Positions 1-10,312 of a stretch of 64,000 bases of DNA are shown piece after piece. Numbering within the stretch: the first letter of the stretch is position 1; every line of letters begins with the position of its first letter. The DNA is taken from positions 1,054,001 through 1,118,000 of the forward strand of contig NC_023063.1 of assembly GCF_000508225.1 (NCBI RefSeq). Direction: 5' to 3'. Source of the DNA: Ehrlichia muris AS145 (GTDB lineage Bacteria > Pseudomonadota > Alphaproteobacteria > Rickettsiales > Anaplasmataceae). A model generated the notes under the pieces. That model was not told the DNA's origin, made no database searches, and worked only from the letters and a program-made list of their open reading frames with translations. The position numbers and the translations under genes were made by a program.

Positions 1-3000
1 TTACCACTATATCTAACAGCTTTTACTTCTGATGCTAGTAAATTAAAGATGACTGCATCAATCATGAGAGATATTTCTTCCTTACTATCTATAATATCTA
101 TATCAGCAAAAATTTTATATATATCTGGATTCTTCAAAAGAGTTACAATGCTAGAAAATGATTTTTCGATATCTAACAGAAAATCTTGAAGCAAACCTCG
201 CACCTTGGATTTATTGTCATAATATTCTTTAAGATATTCTACATCTGATAATCTATTCTCATCTAACGGCCTCACAGAAGCTAACTTCAATATATTATCC
301 GGACGCAATATAGCTCTTAATGCACTTACATACCTTATTAATGAAATTTCCAGTTCTGGGAACTGCGATATCTTTTTACAGAAACTCTTTTCATTTATTT
401 TATCCAAGAAATGCTGAAGATTTAAAGGCAACTTATCTTTGTTGTAAGTATTCAGTTCCTTAAATAAATCAACAGCATCATCACCACATGTTTGTAGTGC
501 TTTAAAATCCACATCCATTTCTAATAGTAACTTAATAAAAGATTTACATTTTTGAATACTCCATCTAGATCCGGAAGAAATATATGATATATAAGACCAC
601 AATGCTATTATATCAGTGTTGTGAGCGTAGCCATCTCCATACTTATTAGCAATGTTTTCCTGAAGAGCCATAATACCCCTACCAGGAAATTCATCCCGAT
701 TATCTACACTCATAACAGAAGTAACACGATTATTATCATTAAACAATAACAACAACGTGTTCATTTTATCCCTGTTAACCTTTGTTTCCACCACTAATAA
801 ATTAAAGACAATTGCATCAATGATTAAAGATATTTCTTCTTTACTGCTTGTAATACCAGCATCAGTGAAAATTTTATAGATATCTGGGTTATCCAAAAGG
901 TTTGCAATGCTAGAAGACAACTTTCCAACATCTGACCAAAGATCTACAAGATAAGAATATATCTCTTTTACATTCGATGATCCCACACTACCAATAGTGC
1001 CTATATGGTATATAGATCCAAAGTTGAATAAACGACCTGCACGCAATGCATCACTCAATACATTCGTATATTCTATCAATGCAGTCTTTAATTCTGGGAA
1101 TCTCAACACTTGGCCACAGAAATCTTGGTTAAGTATTTTATCCAAGAAATCTTGTAGGTTTTTAGGCAACCTATTTTTGTAAAGGTTCCATCTCCTGAAT
1201 AAATCAAGCATATCACTAGTACACCTTCTAATTTTTATAGATTGCATATCTAACTCCAGCAGTAGTTTTACAAAAGATTTAAAATTTTCAACATCCCACC
1301 CATAGATACCGTACGCTGCATAAGACCATAATGTAATTATATTCACCCTATGATCACCATACTTCACATTATTAGCATCTTGCCGTAACTCTAAAATAGT
1401 GTCATAAGGGAATTCACTAAAAGGATGTAATGAACTAGATTTTAGTAACGATAATGTTTCGGTTACATCAGAATTATTAACATTTAACTCAGACATTACA
1501 TAATTAAACATTGCTGCATCAAGCAATAAAAACACCTCTTTTTTATTACTTGTAACACCCACATCAGTAAAAACTTGATAGTCACGATACACTGCATCCT
1601 TTAACTTATTAGCTGCAGACCCTAGACTAGTAGACCATTCACCTTCTAAACATCCTTCTTCGTCATTCTTTAATGCACAACTACCTACATAATCAGACAA
1701 TTCCATACTGTATGACCTCAACAATCTTACTTCAGAAAATGTGTTACAAAAATCCCCAGTAGCTATTTTTCCTATAAAATCTTGTACTTTTGAAGGCAAT
1801 TTTTCAGCATACTGACCTATAGACTCAAACAATTTAATGTGTTCATTACTACAGTTTCCCCATTTTACAGACCTGTTTAGATCCATTCCTAACATCAATT
1901 TAACAAAAGGAGCTGCATAAAGTTCGAAAAGTCGTTTATCAGATTTAAAGAAAGTATACATCCAAGAAACTACAATATCATTCTTTTTATGTCCTTCTCC
2001 CTTTATGGCAACATTCTTATGTATTACATCAATAAAATTTCTATATTGCCTTGTAAATTCCTGATCCTTTAACTCCACACTAAACGACTGCTCTGGTTTT
2101 TCACTGGTTATGTTAAACATCATTGCTTCGTCGTCAGGTATTTTACTATGACTCGTATTATTTTCTGAAAAATTGTAATCAAATACCCCTTCAGAAACAT
2201 AATAATTTAATAAGCCTGGCGATACACTTGATACACTGACACCAAAATTAAAATCAAGTGCATCAATATACAAAAGCAACGTTTCAGGAGAATCATGAAC
2301 TCCCAACTTTGCTAACATTGCTTTAACTTCTGCTCTACTCAATTCAGTTAATAACTCTTTACGAAGACCTGATAAATTATCTCCTGATATATTACCACTA
2401 ACGAATACTTCATTAACTGCAGAAAAATACTTATGCATACTTAGTATCAAATTCGGAAAACCTTTTGAATATATACAAAAGTCAATCCGACTTATTTTGT
2501 TCAAAAATTCTTTCACTACACTTGGTATAGCAGATGTTGATTTATTAATTTTCTCTATCAATGTAACCAAAAGATCATCACATGAATTTTCATCTATTAA
2601 TTTTATTTTACCTACAGGTCCTGACCATTTTTCACAAGTCAATTTCACCATACCATCAGCACCTTCTTGAGCGCAATTATAAACACTAGAACATCCTCCA
2701 GCTCCCCAATATTTATTAGAATTTTTCTCTAAAAGATTACTACTACACAAACACTCCTTATCCCCTTTTTTTACTTTACCATAAGGCATATCTGCACTTT
2801 GATAAGGTACTAATATTTCATTTTCTCCTGAATTCTGCAATCCGGGAGCAAATCTGTAATGAACTAGATTATCAACTCCTTCGGAATTATCCTGCAAATA
2901 ATTACCACCTTCATCACCACCATTAGCTACTAATTTTACTAAGCAATTCTTATTATCATCATCACACAACTTTACAGTGGTATCTTCACCAGAATTACTC

Positions 3001-4973
3001 AAAGAATTTACGCCTTTACCCCCAGTTCCAATATCAATTATTAACTTCTTATCAATTATATTCTTATCAAATTTTAATAACCCCATAACATAATTACCAG
3101 CTTTACCAGATTTACCAGATCTTGATATTCCAGATGCCCCTCCACCCCATGCTTCTATTTTCAAAAAGTCACATTCCGTGCTTTGTTTATCAATACTTAA
3201 TTTATAAGAAGTTGGTAATATTGTTCTTGTTAAAGTTCTTTTTTTATACTCATAAGAAGGAAAATTACTTACACACATACCCTGTAAGATTGGATTCAGA
3301 GGTACAATGTCTTTTAATTCGTCATCATTATGAAAGAAATCTGTAAAATCATCATCACTCACATAAAGTGAGTTACATACTTTAATCTTCCTTGTGCCAT
3401 AATCCAACTCAACAACATCTTTACAAGATACTTGGTCACCTTCTTCATATAATCTGTGATTCTCATACTTATAAAGCATACTGCCTCGACACACGGCACT
3501 CTTAGGATTATAGTGACCTGCAATATTAAGAAATGTATCTTGTTTTACACTACTAATTTTATCTAGTTGATCTTGCGTCATGCTTTTAATATCTATTGCA
3601 AATTTATGATCACAGTTTACATATCTCTCAAACTCTTTCCCAGCATCATTTTTTTCTATAACAACTCCATAACCAGAAAGCATTTTCTGATGCATATTTA
3701 ACCATAAATCTCTATTATTCTTTTTTATAGAATACTTTATAGGAACAAAAGGCATATTAACAACACATGTAACATTACCATTATTGTCACTTACGTATCC
3801 AAGTCTCGTACCTAAGTTATTTGCACATTGATTTACATCCTCAACAATTGTCCCATCTTCACATTTATACTGACTGAGCAAAGTATAATTATTAAAATTA
3901 ATCTTAGGTTTTATCACAGAAAAACCCATATCTCTATTTTGTGTACCTGATGACATATCAACATTACAATCAGATAATCCTTGACAATCTTGATATTGTA
4001 TATGCACACCATTAGCACTAGGAGTCACCTTAGGACGCATTAACTCTGGCGAAGGAAAACAAACGTCTTTCTCCTTCAATCCATTATTAATATATTCCAC
4101 ACATACTGTACCATAACCACCCTTATAGACTTGAAATTCATAAGGGACTCCAGCATATGAAATATTATAGGAAGTCCTATCACCTATCTTATAAGATTTT
4201 GCATGCAACTCCTTTTCATAAACTTTTCCAGATCCTGAACGAATATGTATTTTAACTCCAGGATTGAAAAAAGTCTGCTTAGAAAACGCCAAAGGAGTAA
4301 CAGAAACTATATTAGATGCATCCAATATACTACAGAAAGGTGGTGGATCAGATGCTGTAATCACCTTCTTACAACGTATACTGTGTTGATTACATTCACC
4401 TCTTATAAATTTAACATCACAGTTCCCTACAAGACATACACATACTTGCGATCCAATATTTGTGTTTTCTAGAAATGTTATGGCAGCCATAGAATTATAA
4501 ATCGCAGAACCAGGATATATAACTTTACAACTACCTATAGGCATATTATGGACTGTTACCTTCCCCCAGTAAGAAGATAATTGCATAAACATTATATCAT
4601 GTTGATCAAATGTACGATCTCGTCTACTCAAAGGCAAACCTAACTCAGGAGCATAGATATTCTCTAGGTCTTGATAGTATCCACTCATATATGCCATGTA
4701 AGAATCAATCCTATTACTCTGATGTATAGCAACCCTCACCATAATACTATCAACATTACCTTCTGTATTATCTAAGGGCTTATAATAATCAGAAAAATGA
4801 AGACCATAGAAAGTGAGATAAGTCCGTACAACAAATTCCATTATATCTTCAGTTGTCCCACTACTATCATTTAAACCAAGAGACATCGAAGAATGTAAAG
4901 GTACACATAGATAAATGAAAGATAACAAAATAACTAAGTATAAGTTTATACCTTTACAATGCCACACTTTCAT
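1..4973 (-). CDS. Giant exported repeat protein beside virB4/virB2, C-terminus outside window (partial)
   Basis: The frame stays open from an ATG at 4973 to the left edge, giving more than 1,650 residues with no stop. The first ~28 residues form a signal peptide (basic start, then LYLVILLSFIYLCVPL). A cysteine-rich part follows with a PPPFC motif near residues 210-214, which recalls the soluble part of the large Rickettsiales VirB6-like proteins. A glycine-rich stretch (EAWGGGASG, near residue 607) resembles glycine-rich domains of secreted and tail-fibre proteins. From about residue 780 there are at least four diverged ~240-residue modules, each with a conserved Cys pair. I see no convincing membrane helices in the visible part, so a classical VirB6 core is not shown. 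It lies downstream of the virB4 paralogue on the same strand, suggesting a surface or substrate component of that locus. No specific function is recognised. Confidence 0.75.
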   Translation of the reverse strand, partial: MKVWHCKGINLYLVILLSFIYLCVPLHSSMSLGLNDSSGTTEDIMEFVVRTYLTFYGLHFSDYYKPLDNTEGNVDSIMVRVAIHQSNRIDSYMAYMSGYYQDLENIYAPELGLPLSRRDRTFDQHDIMFMQLSSYWGKVTVHNMPIGSCKVIYPGSAIYNSMAAITFLENTNIGSQVCVCLVGNCDVKFIRGECNQHSIRCKKVITASDPPPFCSILDASNIVSVTPLAFSKQTFFNPGVKIHIRSGSGKVYEKELHAKSYKIGDRTSYNISYAGVPYEFQVYKGGYGTVCVEYINNGLKEKDVCFPSPELMRPKVTPSANGVHIQYQDCQGLSDCNVDMSSGTQNRDMGFSVIKPKINFNNYTLLSQYKCEDGTIVEDVNQCANNLGTRLGYVSDNNGNVTCVVNMPFVPIKYSIKKNNRDLWLNMHQKMLSGYGVVIEKNDAGKEFERYVNCDHKFAIDIKSMTQDQLDKISSVKQDTFLNIAGHYNPKSAVCRGSMLYKYENHRLYEEGDQVSCKDVVELDYGTRKIKVCNSLYVSDDDFTDFFHNDDELKDIVPLNPILQGMCVSNFPSYEYKKRTLTRTILPTSYKLSIDKQSTECDFLKIEAWGGGASGISRSGKSGKAGNYVMGLLKFDKNIIDKKLIIDIGTGGKGVNSLSNSGEDTTVKLCDDDNKNCLVKLVANGGDEGGNYLQDNSEGVDNLVHYRFAPGLQNSGENEILVPYQSADMPYGKVKKGDKECLCSSNLLEKNSNKYWGAGGCSSVYNCAQEGADGMVKLTCEKWSGPVGKIKLIDENSCDDLLVTLIEKINKSTSAIPSVVKEFLNKISRIDFCIYSKGFPNLILSMHKYFSAVNEVFVSGNISGDNLSGLRKELLTELSRAEVKAMLAKLGVHDSPETLLLYIDALDFNFGVSVSSVSPGLLNYYVSEGVFDYNFSENNTSHSKIPDDEAMMFNITSEKPEQSFSVELKDQEFTRQYRNFIDVIHKNVAIKGEGHKKNDIVVSWMYTFFKSDKRLFELYAAPFVKLMLGMDLNRSVKWGNCSNEHIKLFESIGQYAEKLPSKVQDFIGKIATGDFCNTFSEVRLLRSYSMELSDYVGSCALKNDEEGCLEGEWSTSLGSAANKLKDAVYRDYQVFTDVGVTSNKKEVFLLLDAAMFNYVMSELNVNNSDVTETLSLLKSSSLHPFSEFPYDTILELRQDANNVKYGDHRVNIITLWSYAAYGIYGWDVENFKSFVKLLLELDMQSIKIRRCTSDMLDLFRRWNLYKNRLPKNLQDFLDKILNQDFCGQVLRFPELKTALIEYTNVLSDALRAGRLFNFGSIYHIGTIGSVGSSNVKEIYSYLVDLWSDVGKLSSSIANLLDNPDIYKIFTDAGITSSKEEISLIIDAIVFNLLVVETKVNRDKMNTLLLLFNDNNRVTSVMSVDNRDEFPGRGIMALQENIANKYGDGYAHNTDIIALWSYISYISSGSRWSIQKCKSFIKLLLEMDVDFKALQTCGDDAVDLFKELNTYNKDKLPLNLQHFLDKINEKSFCKKISQFPELEISLIRYVSALRAILRPDNILKLASVRPLDENRLSDVEYLKEYYDNKSKVRGLLQDFLLDIEKSFSSIVTLLKNPDIYKIFADIDIIDSKEEISLMIDAVIFNLLASEVKAVRYSG

Positions 4974-5812
4974 AAACAACACTTACTAATTATTAATAAA
5001 AAATTAATACAAAAAATCATTTATGTTCTTAAGAGATATCTCCAAAAAATCCATACGGAATCTTTTTATGCATGGGATAAATCATTTGTATAAAACAAAA
5101 TTTCCTTTAAAAGGTAAATTATGGATTTAACTATCCTAACTACTACAGGAAATGTATAGAAATTTGACAACACCATATTCCTAATCCACACATTATTACA
5201 TGAAATATAATAAATTTACTGTCAGAACATAACAAATATGATTTATCAGCAATTATTGAATAAAAATTTAACAATATTTTATGACATTTCTTGCTTCATA
5301 GGCGATAAAGCAGAACTATAGTATAGCCGTATTATGTTACATCCAAAATATTTTTATCAATACACAGCATAGAAACCAAAGTTTATAACTCATGGCACAC
5401 GAAATATCATTAATTAATAATTGCAATCTACTTAAAAAATTTTACAGATTTTTATGTGAAACTGATAGAACCCATTGAATAATGTCGTATGTTACAATAT
5501 ATATCTCTTTAAACTTTTCATAGCAAGTAAAATTTATTAACTATTTTTAATTTATTAAAGTATAGCTATAATTTTACTTAACATATTCAAGTATCATAAA
5601 AACTTCTATGAGTAAATTTTTTCAACTCTCTTAATATAAATTTCAGTAATCTTATAATATTTTAATATTGATTCTTTAATCTTAACACACATATAGATAA
5701 ATTTTTTATCAACAAATATTCAACAAAATTAACCTGCATACTACTAACACTTATCACATTACCATATGTGGCTCTTAGAACTTATCTACATTAAATAAAT
5801 CTTTAAGTCTTT
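4974..5812. other. Non-coding spacer between virB4 paralogue and giant protein gene
   Basis: This 839-bp AT-rich stretch has no open frame worth calling on either strand and no tRNA-like or clear terminator-like hairpin. It presumably contains the promoter of the giant protein gene, but I cannot pick a convincing -35/-10 pair. Confidence 0.5.
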
Positions 5813-8194
5813 TTAAACACTACACTTTTTATAAAATGCAGGTAACCATTCTTTTACATCATCTCCATGAGTATGAATAGATTCATACATGTATCGAATT
5901 GTATTTTTATTAGCAGAAAGAACATGGCTTTCTGGTATATCTGGTAAATTAAAAGACAACACTGCTGGATTATTATCTTGCTTTACAAAAAAATATCCTT
6001 CCTGAGATGGCATTTGAAACATAGTCTTACATTCTGACCTTGACAGATTAAATGCTCTCATATACATCTTACTAGTTGATACTGAGTTTGGCATGAAAAT
6101 CTGGGTTTCAACATGTTCATTGAATTGATAAATAACGTTACTGGAGATGATAGCTGGAATATTCTCACCAGCAAACACAACAACAACATTTAATTTATTC
6201 ATCATTTCAATCCACTCATCAAATTCCTGCTTATTTGTAAAAACATAATCTAAAATCCATGCTTCATCTATTACTAAAATTGTAGGAGACCCATCAAAAT
6301 AATTAATTAAAGTATTCAAAAAGTAAAAAATAAGAACAGAAGCACACTGAGGCTTAGAACACAAAACACCAACATTTAAGCCTAAAACCTCTGCTTTCCA
6401 ATCAATATTAGCATCCTCTTTTAATAGATGCGCAAATTCTCCATTATTTACCCATTGACTAGCATTTTTACCCAGTGCACTTATATGATCAGAAATATTA
6501 CTTATAGTTCTAGATTCAATAGGCAAGGTAAAAAGGTAATCAACTACTTTATCTATTGCATTACTCATTTCTTCAGTTATGTCTTTAACATTTAACATTC
6601 TTCGTAAGACACCAATAACTATTTTACGATTAAGCACACTATCTTCAAGTTGAAAAAGATTAAATGACATTTCCTGATAGTCACGTCTATGATCTGCTCT
6701 ATAATACTGACCACCTATAGCCTTAACAAAAATAATAGACTTACCTGTATAATCTAATAAGACAATTCGCGTATTCAACCTCCTAGATTCTGACAATAGA
6801 AAATTCAGCAACATAGTAACAGAAGATTGAAGACTACCAACCATTAAAGTATGTCCTGCACCTAAAACATGAAAACTAAAGAAATAAGGTTTACCCTTAT
6901 TTGAAAAAAACATAGTAACTGCCTGCCCCCATTTATTCCCTTGAAGCGCTCCTGAAGGGAAATAGTGCAATAATGAAAATGCACAAGCATATTTTATTAA
7001 AGTATATCTAAGATTTAAAACATAAGCAAAATTCCCAGGTAAATGTGCCCAGAAATCATCTTCCAGAGTCAAATCACATCTTACACACATAATACCCAGT
7101 GATGCTAATGAAGCAACAGTTTTATCTACATTACTATAAAGCTGTGGTAAAGTATTTGATATTATTACAAAACTTATTTTTCGTTCACAAAAACTTAACC
7201 AAGAATCTGCATCAACTGACACAAAATTATCTATATTGGATATTTTTCTCAACCGAGCATCATTGCTAAATTCTAAAAACATAGCTTGTTTTTGAAAAAG
7301 CTTTAACGCATCTTTACTTTTTGTAAACCTTATAATCTCAACTATTATAAATTCATAATCTTGCTGCAGACATTGATCTAATGCAGCTAACGGAGAATCT
7401 TGATAATCTTTTATTGCTAATATTGTACCAAATCTTTGATAATTATTACATGAGACTTTAAATGCATTAAATCCCATTTCAATATTACAGTCACTACATA
7501 TACCAGAAAGATCTGCCCTATCAAGAAAACATTCTTTATGATGCATCATAGTTAAATAGTATAAAAACTCTACTAATTCCGATCTTACTTTTTCTTTATC
7601 AACTACTATCAATCCTAATTTTCTTGCTTCGAACTTTTTCAAATTTTCCAAAATATTCTCAGTAACCTTATTCAATCTAATTATTTTCTTTTTCAGAAAA
7701 TCTTTATGCTTATTTTTTATATAGGAAAATGATAGAGCACCCAATACACCCTTCATAGTCTCAGGTAAACAACTAGTAACTACAGCTATATACAACTCAT
7801 TAATATACGTAGCACGTTGACCTATATTATTGAGGTGTGCATCACTTAAGACATCAGAAATATCATTTATATTTCTTCGTATAAAACCAAACTTATGCGG
7901 TTTTCTTACGGTATATATCCAAAAGGAAACTTCAGGAACCTTAATACTATTAATTATACTATTACGTACTGCTGCTCTTAAATCTTTATCATTAATATAG
8001 TGACTAACTACATAATCTTCTATCTTTAGTATCTGTACAAGTTCACCATCTTTATTCAATATTGTACTCTCATCATAATGACAAGCTGAAGGTATAAAAT
8101 TCCCTATATTATAGGTATTATCTCGTCTCTTTATAGAGACATTATTTGGATTTAGATTAGAAGAACGGTCAATTATTTCTTGAAAAAAAGACAT
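5813..8194 (-). CDS. virB4-2: VirB4-family type IV secretion ATPase paralogue with degenerate Walker A
   Basis: 793 residues, the usual length for Rickettsiales VirB4. The N-terminal half carries the CagE/TrbE/VirB-type domain, followed by the C-terminal ATPase domain. The P-loop position is recognisable from the flanking GHTLMVG but reads GSLQSSVT (residues 453-460) where VirB4 has a G-x4-GKT motif; the ATP-binding lysine is V459. Walker B is intact (ILVIDEAW, D643/E644). VirB4 normally sits at the inner-membrane base of the type IV machine and powers pilin extraction and assembly. Here nucleotide hydrolysis is doubtful, so the protein is more likely a structural partner of the canonical VirB4, which is not in this window. 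It lies downstream of the virB2 cluster on the same strand. Confidence 0.93.
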   Translation of the reverse strand: MSFFQEIIDRSSNLNPNNVSIKRRDNTYNIGNFIPSACHYDESTILNKDGELVQILKIEDYVVSHYINDKDLRAAVRNSIINSIKVPEVSFWIYTVRKPHKFGFIRRNINDISDVLSDAHLNNIGQRATYINELYIAVVTSCLPETMKGVLGALSFSYIKNKHKDFLKKKIIRLNKVTENILENLKKFEARKLGLIVVDKEKVRSELVEFLYYLTMMHHKECFLDRADLSGICSDCNIEMGFNAFKVSCNNYQRFGTILAIKDYQDSPLAALDQCLQQDYEFIIVEIIRFTKSKDALKLFQKQAMFLEFSNDARLRKISNIDNFVSVDADSWLSFCERKISFVIISNTLPQLYSNVDKTVASLASLGIMCVRCDLTLEDDFWAHLPGNFAYVLNLRYTLIKYACAFSLLHYFPSGALQGNKWGQAVTMFFSNKGKPYFFSFHVLGAGHTLMVGSLQSSVTMLLNFLLSESRRLNTRIVLLDYTGKSIIFVKAIGGQYYRADHRRDYQEMSFNLFQLEDSVLNRKIVIGVLRRMLNVKDITEEMSNAIDKVVDYLFTLPIESRTISNISDHISALGKNASQWVNNGEFAHLLKEDANIDWKAEVLGLNVGVLCSKPQCASVLIFYFLNTLINYFDGSPTILVIDEAWILDYVFTNKQEFDEWIEMMNKLNVVVVFAGENIPAIISSNVIYQFNEHVETQIFMPNSVSTSKMYMRAFNLSRSECKTMFQMPSQEGYFFVKQDNNPAVLSFNLPDIPESHVLSANKNTIRYMYESIHTHGDDVKEWLPAFYKKCSV

Positions 8195-8700
8195 ATAGGA
8201 AACCCTTATTTACCCCTATAATATTTACACAAACATCCATCAATAAGATAGCATTCATACGATAGTATCTGTTTAATTATTATTATCTAAATATAAAATT
8301 AACATTTTCTTTATGCTAGAATTGAATTAACAACTAATAAATAACTCAATCATGAAATTTATAGTACAAAAATCAACAATCTCCCACCTAATGTACATAG
8401 CAACCACAAACCTTAATCAAGTTATTACTTAAAAAAAACTAACATTATATTTATAAAACCATGATAGCATCACAGTTGAATTAAATATAATAAATTCTAT
8501 TTTAGCAACATAAACCAGAAACAACATTGATTAATAAGCAACCACATGCTCTGGATCCAGAGAAAAAAATACTTACAAGACTCATAATGAAAATAACACC
8601 AAGAAAACTTTCAACAACCAAACCAAGATCGCTATAGTTATGATGGTAGTTATTTTTTGGCTAAGTTGCTTACTTTTTTCCTTAATTTTTCTTACTGAGT
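8195..8700. other. Spacer upstream of virB4 paralogue
   Basis: About 500 bp of AT-rich sequence without a supportable gene. It separates the virB4 paralogue from the decayed virB2 copy and probably holds the virB4 promoter, which I could not assign. Confidence 0.4.
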
Positions 8701-9071
8701 CATCATTATCCAGCATTAGCAGTACTACAATCTTTACAGTAGTCATAGTATTACTAAAATTCCATAAGCAAATTTACTTAATACAAAAAACATTACTGTC
8801 AACATATGACTCACATCATTATCACTAACTATAGTAATTTTTCAAGTTGTCCATAACAATAATACTTTACCAAACATTATATCTCTATGATTGGTAATTT
8901 CAACTTTTATACAAACTCTATAACATCACATATAACATTAATATCACCTAAATTATATTATTTTGGCCATTAGCTAGTAATAACATAATTACTAACATCT
9001 AATACTAAAAGTGTACTACATTTACAACACAATTATAAAAACACTAGAATACCTCTTAACATAAGGTTCAT
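8701..9071 (-). pseudogene. virB2: Decayed fifth virB2 copy
   Basis: The stretch is colinear with the neighbouring virB2 genes over the full gene length. At the 5' end (9071 downward) it reads MNLMLRGILVFL and then a stop, against MSLMLKSILVFF in the next gene. In the middle, the segment around 8885-8940 still matches the part encoding IMTGV and the ICNVIVFVQ helix. The 3' end around 8712-8745 matches the segment encoding the Thr/Cys tail. Stops and substitutions interrupt the frame throughout. It sits 50 bp from the intact virB2 at 9122-9481. A small plus-strand open frame at 8640-8828 is largely its antisense and is not called. Identified by eye; a nucleotide alignment would settle it. Confidence 0.7.
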
Positions 9072-9121
9072 ATTTTTATAAATTATAATTTTATTAATAA
9101 TATATCATAAATTTTATTCAC

Positions 9122-9481
9122 TTAGTTGCTTGAACTACAATCTGTTGTTCCAGCAGTCATATTGTTATTAATCCCCTGCACAAATTTACTAACTAATTTA
9201 CCTGCACCAAAAAATATTGCTGTAAACACAACTAACATTACTATTGCTGGCCATGGTAATCTTCCAAATATTGCCATAATGCTTGAACCAAGTATTACCC
9301 CTGTCATGATTGGTAATCCTAATTTCTGTACAAACACTATAACATTACATATAACTTTACTTACCTCATCTTGACCAGGAGAGCTAGCATTCGCTACAGC
9401 ACCAGAAAAACCTAATGGCATAATACCAACAAATCCCACAATTACAAAAAATACTAAAATAGATTTTAACATAAGACTCAT
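9122..9481 (-). CDS. virB2: VirB2 type IV secretion pilin paralogue
   Basis: 119 residues. A signal peptide (hydrophobic to about residue 30, GFSGAVANA) precedes a mature pilin with two hydrophobic helices: the ICNVIVFVQ helix leading to MTGVILGSSIMAIFG, and AIVMLVVFTAIFFGAGKLV. This is the TrbC/VirB2 layout. VirB2 is the major pilus subunit in type IV secretion systems. The core is essentially identical to the next two genes, while the N-terminal 30 residues after cleavage and the C-terminal tail (TAGTTDCSSSN) vary. It is the most downstream intact member of a three-gene tandem with 51- and 39-bp gaps. Confidence 0.93.
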   Translation of the reverse strand: MSLMLKSILVFFVIVGFVGIMPLGFSGAVANASSPGQDEVSKVICNVIVFVQKLGLPIMTGVILGSSIMAIFGRLPWPAIVMLVVFTAIFFGAGKLVSKFVQGINNNMTAGTTDCSSSN

Positions 9482-9532
9482 ACCTTTGATAATTTATTAG
9501 CAATATTATAAAATTTATCCAATTACTCGTTA

Positions 9533-9904
9533 CTATGCTCCAGCTCCAGCTCCAGTAGTACTACAATCTGTTCCAGTAGTCATAGTGTTATTAATCCCAT
9601 TGACAAATTTACTAACTAATTTACCTGCACCAAAAAATATTGCTGTAAACACAACTAACATTACTATTGCTGGCCATGGTAATCTTCCAAATATTGCCAT
9701 AATGCTTGAACCAAGTATTACCCCTGTCATGATTGGTAATCCTAATTTCTGTACAAACACTATAACATTACATATAACTTTACTTATATCATCTTGCTCA
9801 GTAGCGGCTTGTGCTGCAACACTAGAAAAACCTAATGGCATAACACCAACAAATCCCACAATTACAAGAAATATTAGAATAGATTTTAACATAAGGACCC
9901 ACAC
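9533..9904 (-). CDS. virB2: VirB2 type IV secretion pilin paralogue
   Basis: 123 residues, with signal peptide and two-helix pilin core identical or nearly so to its neighbours. The C-terminal tail TDCSTTGAGAGA ends in Gly-Ala repeats encoded by a short GCTCCA hexanucleotide repeat, so tail length could change by slippage. The start could also be Met5 (9892), which aligns with the MLKSIL start of the paralogue. It lies inside the tandem and is probably co-transcribed. Confidence 0.92.
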   Translation of the reverse strand: MWVLMLKSILIFLVIVGFVGVMPLGFSSVAAQAATEQDDISKVICNVIVFVQKLGLPIMTGVILGSSIMAIFGRLPWPAIVMLVVFTAIFFGAGKLVSKFVNGINNTMTTGTDCSTTGAGAGA

Positions 9905-9943
9905 TTTTTGAAAATTTCATTAGCAACATATTATAAAAATTTA

Positions 9944-10312
9944 TCACTTACTCGCTGAGGCTGTAGTAGAACAATCTGTTCCATCAGTCATATTATTATT
10001 AATCCCCTGCACAAATTTACTAACTAATTTACCTGCACCAAAAAATATTGCTGTGAACACAACCAACATTACTATTGCTGGCCATGGTAATCTTCCAAAT
10101 ATTGCCATAATGCTTGAACCAAGTATTACACCTGTCATGATTGGTAATCCTAATTTCTGTACAAACACTATAACATTACATATAACCTTACTTACATCAT
10201 CATTTCCAGCAGTAGAAGATTGTGCTGTAGCACCAGAAAAACTTAACGGAACCACACCAATAAATCCTATAATCATAAAAAACACAAAAATAGCCTTAAA
10301 CATACAACTCAA
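9944..10312 (-). CDS. virB2: VirB2 type IV secretion pilin paralogue
   Basis: 122 residues and the first gene of the three-gene virB2 tandem. The signal peptide ends near GATAQSS. The mature core carries DDVSKVICN, QKLGLPIMTGV and GRLPWPAIVML, as in the other copies. The tail is TDGTDCSTTASASK. Near-identity of the core at nucleotide level among these three genes suggests recent duplication or gene conversion. Confidence 0.92.
   Translation of the reverse strand: MSCMFKAIFVFFMIIGFIGVVPLSFSGATAQSSTAGNDDVSKVICNVIVFVQKLGLPIMTGVILGSSIMAIFGRLPWPAIVMLVVFTAIFFGAGKLVSKFVQGINNNMTDGTDCSTTASASK

Noticed and set aside
8640-8828. 62-codon plus-strand open frame
   Set aside because: It is largely antisense to the decayed virB2 copy and has no ribosome site; better explained as chance.
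9585-9911. Plus-strand frames opposite the virB2 genes (also near 9126 and 10053)
   Set aside because: They mirror the conserved pilin core on the other strand; their similarity to each other follows from virB2 duplication.
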